11,516 bases of DNA from Candidatus Woesearchaeota archaeon CG10_big_fil_rev_8_21_14_0_10_32_9 (GTDB lineage: Archaea > Nanobdellota > Nanobdellia > Woesearchaeales > 21-14-0-10-32-9). The DNA lies in contig PCYF01000016.1 of the NCBI GenBank assembly GCA_002762915.1, positions 1 through 11,516 on the forward strand. The letters are read 5' to 3'. The notes below the pieces were generated by a model. It made no database searches, was not told the origin of the DNA, and saw only the letters and a program-made list of their open reading frames with translations. The translations under genes and the position numbers were made by a program. Below are positions 6,249-11,516 of this stretch, one piece after another; position 1 is the first letter of the stretch, and each line of letters begins with the position of its first letter.

Positions 6249-7361
6249 TTATCTTATTATTTCATATACTCCTTTTACTCCTTTTTTGCTTAAGACTAGT
6301 TGCCATAACTGGTTGTTTCTTGCTCTAAATGATCCTGCACAAGAAAGAAGATAGTAGTCCCACATTCTTTTGAATCTTTCATCATAATTTTTCTTTAATT
6401 TAGGCCACGCTTTAGTAAAGTTAGCATGCCACGCCATTAAAGTTTTATCATAATCTGCGCCGAAGTTGTGTAAATCTTCTATTAAAAAGTGTTGTTCACA
6501 TGCAGCAGAAAGTTGTTTTATTGAGGGTATAACTCCGTCAGGAAATATATACTTATCAGTCCAAGGTTCTCCCGAAACATGAGATGTTGCAGATCCTATT
6601 GTGTGCAGTAAGAATAAGCCGTCTTCTTTTAAGCATCTGTCTGCTACGTTCATATATTCTTTGTAATTTTTCGGTCCTACGTGTTCAATCATTCCAACTG
6701 AAACTATGCAATCAAATTTTTCATTAAGCTCTCTATAATCTTGAATTCTTATTTCAACAGGAAGTCCTTTGTTTAATTCTTTTGCTAGTTTTGCTTGTTC
6801 TTTAGATACTGTAACTCCTACCACTCTGGCGCTATAATTTTTTGCCATGTATCTTGCAAGAGTTCCCCATCCGCAGCCAATATCTAATACTCGCATTCCT
6901 TTTTTTAGTTTTAATTTCTTACATATTAGTTCCATTTTGTCTATTTGTGCTTGATCAAGTGTTTTTGCGTTCTTCCAGTAACCGCAACTATAATTCATAT
7001 TTTTATCAAGCATAGATTTGTATAATTCATTTCCAATGTCGTAGTGCCATTGTCCTATGTGTTTTGCTCTTGTTTTTTGGTTGTTTGAGAATTTTGCCTT
7101 AAGATAAAGTAGAGCCATGCTCGGAGTTTTTTTAATTCTGCTTTGAAGATCTGCACATAAGATTTTGTAAATAAATTTGTCTATTGCTTTGCAGGTCCAC
7201 CATCCATCCATATATCCTTCTCCAAGTCCCAAATTTGCTTCAGCGATTACTCTTGGATATAGTTTGTCATTTAGAACGTGTATATCTTCTGGACGAGATC
7301 CATTTATTTTTATGTCTGCAGAGTCTAATAATTTTTGAACAGTTTGTTTGTATTTGGTCAT
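6249..7361 (-). CDS. cfa: Cyclopropane-fatty-acyl-phospholipid synthase, bacterial type
   Basis: A SAM-dependent methyltransferase that, in bacteria, adds a methylene bridge across cis double bonds of phospholipid acyl chains at the membrane surface. The 370 residues match E. coli Cfa along their length, including the N-terminal lipid-binding region (INGSRPEDI 19-27, LGLGEGYMDGWW 44-55). Seen are the SAM-binding loop VLDIGCGWG (158-166) and the catalytic set C126 (YSCGYW), E226 (IEHVGP), H253 (LLHTIG) and Y304 (GADYDKTLMAW). All four sit exactly 13 positions before E. coli C139, E239, H266 and Y317, so the enzyme is probably active. It is unexpected in an archaeon with ether isoprenoid lipids and suggests acquisition from bacteria. 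A mycolic-acid cyclopropane synthase is less likely because those lack this N-terminal region. A strong Shine-Dalgarno motif precedes the ATG. The helicase gene follows 62 nt downstream with no visible terminator between. Confidence 0.94.
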   Translation of the reverse strand: MTKYKQTVQKLLDSADIKINGSRPEDIHVLNDKLYPRVIAEANLGLGEGYMDGWWTCKAIDKFIYKILCADLQSRIKKTPSMALLYLKAKFSNNQKTRAKHIGQWHYDIGNELYKSMLDKNMNYSCGYWKNAKTLDQAQIDKMELICKKLKLKKGMRVLDIGCGWGTLARYMAKNYSARVVGVTVSKEQAKLAKELNKGLPVEIRIQDYRELNEKFDCIVSVGMIEHVGPKNYKEYMNVADRCLKEDGLFLLHTIGSATSHVSGEPWTDKYIFPDGVIPSIKQLSAACEQHFLIEDLHNFGADYDKTLMAWHANFTKAWPKLKKNYDERFKRMWDYYLLSCAGSFRARNNQLWQLVLSKKGVKGVYEIIR

Positions 7362-7366
7362 GTTTA

Positions 7367-7374
7367 TTCCTCCT
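7367..7374 (-). promoter_or_regulatory. Strong Shine-Dalgarno motif of cfa
   Basis: Read on the minus strand this is AGGAGGAA, with the AGGAGG core 7 nt before the cfa ATG (7361-7359). It is the best ribosome binding site in the window and fixes the cfa start. Confidence 0.75.
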
Positions 7375-7425
7375 AATAAGTCTTGGAAGTGCCATTATTT
7401 ATTATTTGTTCTAATATTAAAAAAA

Positions 7426-7435
7426 TATATAAATA
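7426..7435. promoter_or_regulatory. TATA box of the 153-aa gene, possibly shared with divergent cfa
   Basis: TATATAAATA is centred about 25 nt before the ATG at 7456, which fits a leaderless rightward transcript. Read leftward, the same AT-rich stretch (TTTATATATT) would start a transcript near 7400, giving cfa a leader of about 40 nt with the Shine-Dalgarno motif inside. Sharing of one box by both genes is inferred. Confidence 0.5.
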
Positions 7436-7455
7436 ACTTAAACTACCTTTGAGTA

Positions 7456-7917
7456 ATGAAACTTATAAGAAGAGATGAATTAGAGGGACAGTACGAAAGA
7501 TTGGCCCTTGATTATGTTCAAAATACTGAAGAAGCTTTAATTACAATTCTAAGAGCTTCTGAAACTTTTGCTAAAAAGAACAATTTATGGGTTAGAACTG
7601 GTCTTTTTTATGAAAAGCATGAGGGTTCAGAAATACTTAAAGTGGAATATGAAGGAAATACATATTATTTGGACAAATTAGTCAATGATTTGATTGAAAA
7701 AAATATGATTCCGAACGTTATTGAATCTCCTACTTCTTTGTATTTAGCATTAAGAAATAGAGGAACTACTAGATTAGGATATAAACAAGCCCTGGAAGTC
7801 TTCAAAGGTTTTCCAAACTTAACATTTCCGTCAACTTCTCTGAAGGATTATTTCTTGAAGAAAGAAGATAATTTGGAAACTGAAGGTGCCAGTTTTTGGT
7901 CTGTAGAAGGGAATTAA
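7456..7917 (+). CDS. Uncharacterised 153-residue protein
   Basis: I do not recognise this protein. It has no signal peptide, membrane segment or cysteine, and looks like a small soluble alpha/beta protein. The N-terminal third is helical (ELEGQYERLALDYVQNTEEA), the middle has a short strand pair (EILKVEYEGNTYYLDKL) with helix-forming sequence after it, and the tail from about 135 is acidic and probably flexible. A conserved-looking SLYLALRNRGTTRLGYKQALE segment (95-115) is the most distinctive part. It sits between divergent cfa and the clamp-loader gene, with its own TATA box, and appears leaderless. The 66-nt gap to the RFC gene contains that gene's promoter, so cotranscription is not required. 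A real gene is supported by promoter spacing, codon use like its neighbours and lack of an overlapping alternative. Confidence 0.75.
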   Translation: MKLIRRDELEGQYERLALDYVQNTEEALITILRASETFAKKNNLWVRTGLFYEKHEGSEILKVEYEGNTYYLDKLVNDLIEKNMIPNVIESPTSLYLALRNRGTTRLGYKQALEVFKGFPNLTFPSTSLKDYFLKKEDNLETEGASFWSVEGN

Positions 7918-7955
7918 TTTAAGAGTTTATTCTTGAGGCCTGTAATCAAAACACA

Positions 7956-7962
7956 TTTAAAA
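7956..7962 (+). promoter_or_regulatory. TATA-like element of the RFC small subunit gene
   Basis: TTTAAAA, preceded by AAAACACA as a BRE-like element, is centred 25 nt before the ATG at 7984, consistent with leaderless transcription. A second candidate, TTTATATT at 7965-7972, is only about 15 nt from the ATG and would start transcription inside the gene. Confidence 0.45.
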
Positions 7963-7983
7963 CATTTATATTTACTTTCTTGA

Positions 7984-8970
7984 ATGAGTGATGAGGGCGA
8001 AGATACAAAAATTCACGATCTTTCTATTTGGACTGAAAAGTATAGACCAAAGAATTTCTCTGAAGTAAAAGGTCAAAAAGAAATTGTTGCACGTGTTAAA
8101 GCATTTGTTGAAGCTAAGAATATGCCACATCTTTTGTTTTCTGGACCTCCCGGTGTTGGAAAAACTACGCTGGCTTTGGTTACTGTGAGACAATTATTCA
8201 AAGATGTTTGGCAAGAAAATTTTTTAGAACTTAATGCTTCTGATGAAAGAGGAATTGATGTTGTTAGACAAAAAGTAAAAGATTTTGCTAGAACAAAAAG
8301 TATTGGAGATGTTCCTTTCAAGATTATTTATTTGGATGAATCTGATGCGCTTACCAAGGAAGCTCAGCAAGCTCTAAGAAGAACTATGGAGAATTACGCT
8401 CAAACTACAAGATTTATTCTTTCTTGCAATTATTCGAGTAAAATTATTGATCCTATTCAGTCAAGATGTACGGTGTTTAGATTTAAACCTTTATCTAAGG
8501 AAGAAATTTCTGGAATAATTAAAACTATTGCGCTCAAAGAGGGTTTAACTGTAACTGCAAAAGGAGAAGAGGCTTTGTTTTACGTTTCAGGAGGAGACGT
8601 TAGACGTCTTGAGAATTTAATGCAGAGTAGTTCTGCAATAAAAAAAGAATTAAGTGATTCTTTAATTTTTGAAGTTGCTAGTTTTGCTGAGCCTAGAGAA
8701 ATTATTGAAGTTATTGAAAATTGTATTAATCAAGATTTTCAATCTGCTAAGAAAAAACTTTTGGACACTATGTTAAAACAAGGTCTATCTGGAATTGATG
8801 TTATTAAACAACTTCAAAAGGAAGCTTGGAATTCTAAAGCAGATGATAGAATTAAACTTGAAATGATTAAGCAATGTGGTGAAGCAGAATTTAGAATGAT
8901 TGAAGGATCAGACGAATTTATTCAATTAGAAGCGTTGCTTGCTAAATTTGTTTTGCTTAACAAAAAGTAG
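7984..8970 (+). CDS. rfcS: Replication factor C small subunit (clamp loader ATPase)
   Basis: An AAA+ ATPase of 328 residues, the usual size for the archaeal RFC small subunit, which forms a pentameric complex with the large subunit and loads the PCNA sliding clamp on primed DNA. Visible are the RFC box IWTEKYRPKNFSEVKGQ (15-31), Walker A GPPGVGKTT (54-62), NASDERGID (84-92), Walker B IIYLDESD (114-121), the sensor-1 stretch ILSCNYSSKIIDPIQ (145-159) and the SRC arginine-finger motif (160-162). Sensor 2 is represented by SGGDVRRLEN in the lid domain, followed by the C-terminal collar. Walker B reads DESD where most family members have DEAD; serine at this place is probably tolerated. The start gives about ten extra residues before the RFC box, but no later in-frame ATG precedes Walker A. 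The large subunit and PCNA are not in this window. Confidence 0.96.
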   Translation: MSDEGEDTKIHDLSIWTEKYRPKNFSEVKGQKEIVARVKAFVEAKNMPHLLFSGPPGVGKTTLALVTVRQLFKDVWQENFLELNASDERGIDVVRQKVKDFARTKSIGDVPFKIIYLDESDALTKEAQQALRRTMENYAQTTRFILSCNYSSKIIDPIQSRCTVFRFKPLSKEEISGIIKTIALKEGLTVTAKGEEALFYVSGGDVRRLENLMQSSSAIKKELSDSLIFEVASFAEPREIIEVIENCINQDFQSAKKKLLDTMLKQGLSGIDVIKQLQKEAWNSKADDRIKLEMIKQCGEAEFRMIEGSDEFIQLEALLAKFVLLNKK

Positions 8971-8985
8971 TTTATTAGAATTAAT

Positions 8986-9006
8986 AAAAAAAGAAAAATA
9001 AAAAAA
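8986..9006 (-). terminator. T-tract terminator of the lipoprotein pair
   Basis: Read on the minus strand, runs of seven, five and seven T (9006-9000, 8998-8994, 8992-8986) begin nine bases after the lipoprotein stop codon. They suit archaeal T-tract termination. On the plus strand the same stretch is A-rich, so it would not stop the converging RFC transcript. Confidence 0.5.
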
Positions 9007-9014
9007 TATTTTGT

Positions 9015-9959
9015 TTATTCTGGTGTATGTTGAACCATTATTGTTGTATCAACATATTTCCAGTAATCATAAGTTAATCTTATGTTGAATGGTTCTATTC
9101 TGTTGTTTCTGTCAGTTAAGGTTACTGTACAACTTACATCTCTAGGTTCTCCGCCACTTAGTGTTACGTATCCTGAAGAATCGCTTCCTTCAGATAAACC
9201 TACACATTTGATTGCGTCTTGAGAGCCATATGCTAAATCAAGAATTTCTACAAATACTTTGTTTTGATTTGTAAGTTTGTCATCACAGTAGTTATCAGTT
9301 TTGTATATTTTTCCAGTGTCTACATTGCTTACTGTGAATGTAAATCTTGTTTTGTCTTTTCCTGCAGCTGTTTGTTTTAAGTTAGTTATTTGCACTGGTC
9401 CTCCTGATGTGGACATATCTCTTTGTGAGTTAACGTCGCAAACTCCATCTTTTGCAGTTGATGTGAATTCTTCTTTTACACATAATTCTGCGGCTGCTTC
9501 TGTTTGATACTTGTAACAGATTTCTGCTCTTACAGGGAAGTCTCTACTTGTTGTTTCATTAGCTTCATAGTTAAATCCTGGGAATTCTACACTTACAGGA
9601 GGAGAAGTTATTGTTGTTCCGTCAGGTTGTTTTTCATTTGCTTCTACATCTTCTGTTAAATTTTGTATTAAATCAGCATTTGTCATTCCGAAGGATGTAG
9701 GTGGGAAACCACTTAATTTTATGTATGCTTCATTTGCTTCCACGAAGTGTTCTCCGTTGTTTTGAACTTCTACTACTATATCAAAGTCTTGCTCTCCGCC
9801 GTCGCTTATACTTTCTGGAGGCGCGCCTTGTAAAAATTTTATTTCTAATCCTTTTTGTCCACCCAGATATCCTGAGTTAGATGTAGGGGTTTGTTGTGTA
9901 CATGCAGACACAAGGAAAACTCCTAGCACCAATAAGATTAATAGTATTTTTTTATTCAT
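9015..9959 (-). CDS. Surface lipoprotein, six-cysteine paralogue family (member 1)
   Basis: A 314-residue exported lipoprotein of unknown function. Residues 1-19 are a signal peptide ending in the lipobox VSAC, with C20 as the lipidated cysteine. The mature part has an Ig-like N-terminal section (FDIVVEVQNNG 59-69, AYIKLSGFPP 78-87), similar to CARDB-type surface domains, a central section, and a C-terminal section starting near GGPVQITNLKQ (186-196). After C20 come six cysteines: 148, 160, 174, 225, 252 and 277. All six recur in the same order in the neighbouring lipoprotein, which argues for disulphides outside the cell. It lies 14 nt behind that neighbour in the same direction, so the two are almost certainly one operon. 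A Shine-Dalgarno TGGAGG (9972-9967) sits 7 nt before the ATG, partly in that gap. No enzymatic motif is visible; a surface scaffold or binding role is only a guess. Confidence 0.8.
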   Translation of the reverse strand: MNKKILLILLVLGVFLVSACTQQTPTSNSGYLGGQKGLEIKFLQGAPPESISDGGEQDFDIVVEVQNNGEHFVEANEAYIKLSGFPPTSFGMTNADLIQNLTEDVEANEKQPDGTTITSPPVSVEFPGFNYEANETTSRDFPVRAEICYKYQTEAAAELCVKEEFTSTAKDGVCDVNSQRDMSTSGGPVQITNLKQTAAGKDKTRFTFTVSNVDTGKIYKTDNYCDDKLTNQNKVFVEILDLAYGSQDAIKCVGLSEGSDSSGYVTLSGGEPRDVSCTVTLTDRNNRIEPFNIRLTYDYWKYVDTTIMVQHTPE

Positions 9960-9966
9960 AGTTCAG

Positions 9967-9972
9967 CCTCCA
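9967..9972 (-). promoter_or_regulatory. Shine-Dalgarno motif of the second lipoprotein gene
   Basis: TGGAGG on the minus strand, 7 nt before the ATG at 9959 and directly after the preceding gene's stop codon (9976-9974). It shows how the second gene of the pair is translated from a shared transcript. Confidence 0.65.
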
Positions 9973-9973
9973 T

Positions 9974-11287
9974 TTAACTTAATCTTCTTATTGTTATTTG
10001 ATTATTATATGTTTCTTCATATCCGTACCATAGTTCCATTTTTAGAGGAATTGCATATGCGCTTCCCACGTTTCCTGATTCATCAAGCGGATATCTGCAT
10101 GTGAATCTTGCATCTTGTGTATTTGGATCTAGTCTTATTTGATAATTTCTGCTACAGTCGATTGGTGTTTCTCCAACGAATGCTTGTCCTATGTAAACAA
10201 TATTTAGCATGGTTGGTTTTACTGATCCTGGGTAATAAGGACTACACGCTTCTAAGTATCCTACATCCCAAACTCTTCCTGATCCAACATTTCTAATTGT
10301 AAAATCAAGTATCATTTCCCTTCCAGTGTTTGTTTGTTCCAGTCTTGTTACTGCTACAGGACCTCCTTGACTTCCGCCCCAGGTGTATGTTTCTGCTCTA
10401 CAAACTTTGTCTTCATCTGAGAAGGGATCAGGATCTATGCAAAGCATAGGGCTTACAAAAGTCGTGTAAGCATAACATGTTTTAATTTGATAAGGCACGT
10501 TGAAATAATCTTGTCCTGCAGGCCAATCACTTTTCATTCTTACTTTGAATGTTTTAAAATCTATATCTCCGCCCGGCGAGTCAGGATTATCTCCTTTTAG
10601 TGCGAATTCTGATCCTCCGAATTTATCAAAGTCAAAGTTTTGTGCTATTGACATAAGTAATGCTCCGTGATTTAGAATATTTATTAGAACTCCATTTGCA
10701 CTTAGTCCAAAATTATATCTGCCATCTCCTAAGTTTTCTAAATTTACTCCTATTGCGGGGAATTTTGTTCCAAATAATTGACCTAGTTTGTCTAAATCTA
10801 GATTTAATCCCCAATTTCCAGAAGTTCCACTATATCCAGAAACTCCATAAGTTAAACAACCTGCAGTAAATCCTAGGCTGTTTCCTGAGAAGCCTAATAA
10901 ATTAAAGTAGCAATTAGCAGTATTTGCTCTATCTATCATAATTTCTTGTTCTACTCCGTCTTTGTATTTGTATATTGAGAATAGTTCTGGTCCGAATCCT
11001 GATAAGAATACTGCGCCGTATGAATCTGATGCTCCATCATTTCTTAATCTTATGCTGAACTCAGCGACATTCCCATCAGAACTTGTCAAGTCAGCAGTTC
11101 TGTAGTATAACATTCTTGGTGCGGATTCTTGTTGCAATAATATTCCATTCATTCCTGTGTAATATGTGCAAGCATCTCCTTCAGAACATTGGCCTCGCAT
11201 ATCTCCTATTCCGCAGCCTGTTAATAGAAGTAAACCTGATAAAAGAACAAATAATAGTAGTATTTTAGTTGTATTTAGTCTCACCAT
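9974..11287 (-). CDS. Surface lipoprotein, six-cysteine paralogue family (member 2)
   Basis: A 437-residue exported lipoprotein of unknown function, paralogous to the next gene downstream. The signal peptide ends in the lipobox LTGC, with C25 as the lipidated residue. An Ig-like section (AEFSIRLRNDG 75-85, AVFLSGFGPE 92-101) matches the same part of the paralogue. Between about 120 and 240 lies a glycine-, asparagine- and leucine-rich insertion absent from the shorter paralogue; it contains C126 and C144. The shared cysteine set then follows: 271 (TCYAYTT), 283, 296, 348, 378 and 397, together with the QGGPVAVTRLEQTNTG signature (307-322). Two further cysteines, 34 and 40, are near the lipidated end. 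Its promoter is just upstream. It leads the operon with the shorter paralogue, and the third copy lies 87 nt upstream in the same direction. Confidence 0.8.
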   Translation of the reverse strand: MVRLNTTKILLLFVLLSGLLLLTGCGIGDMRGQCSEGDACTYYTGMNGILLQQESAPRMLYYRTADLTSSDGNVAEFSIRLRNDGASDSYGAVFLSGFGPELFSIYKYKDGVEQEIMIDRANTANCYFNLLGFSGNSLGFTAGCLTYGVSGYSGTSGNWGLNLDLDKLGQLFGTKFPAIGVNLENLGDGRYNFGLSANGVLINILNHGALLMSIAQNFDFDKFGGSEFALKGDNPDSPGGDIDFKTFKVRMKSDWPAGQDYFNVPYQIKTCYAYTTFVSPMLCIDPDPFSDEDKVCRAETYTWGGSQGGPVAVTRLEQTNTGREMILDFTIRNVGSGRVWDVGYLEACSPYYPGSVKPTMLNIVYIGQAFVGETPIDCSRNYQIRLDPNTQDARFTCRYPLDESGNVGSAYAIPLKMELWYGYEETYNNQITIRRLS

Positions 11288-11302
11288 CGTTATCTCTCTT
11301 TG

Positions 11303-11318
11303 ATTATATATATTTAAA
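11303..11318 (-). promoter_or_regulatory. Promoter of the lipoprotein operon
   Basis: Read on the minus strand this is TTTAAATATATATAAT, an extended TATA element whose TTTAAATA half is centred about 27 nt before the ATG at 11287. The spacing predicts a leaderless or nearly leaderless transcript. AGAGGAATC just upstream could act as a BRE. Confidence 0.55.
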
Positions 11319-11374
11319 GATTCCTCTTTTATTTTTGAATTACAGACAATTATTACTCAAGGTTGACTGTTTTT

Positions 11375-11516
11375 TTAGTACACTCTGTTTATTTGAACGG
11401 TTTTACTTGTTGATGTTCTATAATAGTAGTCTGCTTGAATTGTTAACAGCGATTCATAGTTTCTATTTATCTGATATACTTTTCCTTGTGGAACTTCACA
11501 TCTTATTGATCCTTCA
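11375..11516 (-). CDS. Surface lipoprotein paralogue, C-terminal end only (cut by window edge)
   Basis: An open frame enters from the right edge on the minus strand and ends in TAA at 11377-11375. Its 46 residues include IRCEVPQGKVYQ near the start, then SLLTIQADYYYRTST, and end QINRVY. This repeats the C-terminal pattern of the two complete lipoproteins: a single cysteine in a strand (RCEVP beside TCRYP and SCTVT), a hydrophobic strand (LLTIQADYYY beside IPLKMELWYGY and FNIRLTYDYW), and a final short strand (TVQINR beside NQITIRR and TTIMVQ). The distance from that cysteine to the C-terminus (40 residues) equals that of the larger paralogue. It is therefore most likely a third member of the array. 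Whether it has a lipobox cannot be seen here. It is short, so the assignment rests on pattern rather than strong identity. Confidence 0.68.
   Translation of the reverse strand, partial: EGSIRCEVPQGKVYQINRNYESLLTIQADYYYRTSTSKTVQINRVY

Noticed and set aside
6249..7361. Generic class I SAM methyltransferase or mycolic-acid cyclopropane synthase
   Set aside because: The N-terminal INGSRP and LGLGEGYMDGWW region and the full set of Cfa catalytic residues specify the cyclopropane-fatty-acyl-phospholipid synthase family.
8971..9014. Terminator for the RFC gene in the convergent gap
   Set aside because: On the plus strand the gap is A-rich rather than T-rich, so it fits only the minus-strand lipoprotein transcript.
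10108..11268. Plus-strand open frames opposite the larger lipoprotein gene
   Set aside because: All are short, leucine-rich antisense frames. The minus strand carries a signal peptide, a lipobox and paralogous similarity, which settles the coding strand.
1..11516. CRISPR array, insertion sequence, tRNA or rRNA genes
   Set aside because: No regularly spaced direct repeats, transposase motifs, terminal inverted repeats, cloverleaf or rRNA-like stretches were seen by eye; short gaps between genes are explained by promoters and T-tracts.

Overview
The window most likely comes from a low-GC archaeon with DPANN (Woesearchaeota/Pacearchaeota-like) character. The support is a clamp-loader small subunit (RFC type), a tyrosyl-tRNA synthetase of the archaeal/eukaryotic type, a small archaeal PRC-barrel protein, an Mtr4/Ski2-type RNA helicase, and archaeal promoters in which a TATA box lies about 25 nt before the start codon. 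The lineage is an inference from gene content; no rRNA is present.

Layout. The left edge (1-273) is the 3' end of an EutH-like ethanolamine permease gene. Next, on the + strand, come tyrS (331-1359), a PRC-barrel gene (start at 1437) and a secreted beta-helix protein (1813-3156). A minus-strand block from 7361 down to 3202 holds a full-length bacterial-type cyclopropane-fatty-acid synthase, a compact Mtr4/Ski2-like helicase, and an unrecognised helical protein 9 nt behind the helicase. Diverging from cfa are an unrecognised 153-aa gene (7456-7917) and the RFC small subunit (7984-8970). The right end is a minus-strand array of surface lipoproteins. Two are complete (11287-9974 and 9959-9015). 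A third is cut by the window edge and only its last 46 codons remain (11516-11375).

How the genes fit together. The + strand genes are mostly housekeeping (translation, replication, perhaps division), each apparently with its own promoter. Most look leaderless; Shine-Dalgarno motifs are visible only for the PRC-barrel gene, cfa, and the second lipoprotein gene of its pair. The helicase and helical protein form a tight pair, possibly cotranscribed with cfa. The cfa and eutH-like genes look bacterial in origin and bear on membrane lipid or ethanolamine metabolism, which is unexpected for an organism with ether lipids. The lipoprotein array is a family of cell-surface paralogues sharing an ordered set of cysteines.

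The items most worth following are the cfa gene with an intact catalytic set, the EutH remnant, the helicase with its unknown partner, and the cysteine-patterned lipoprotein family. No CRISPR array, insertion sequence, tRNA or rRNA was seen. No gene-free stretch reaches 300 bases.
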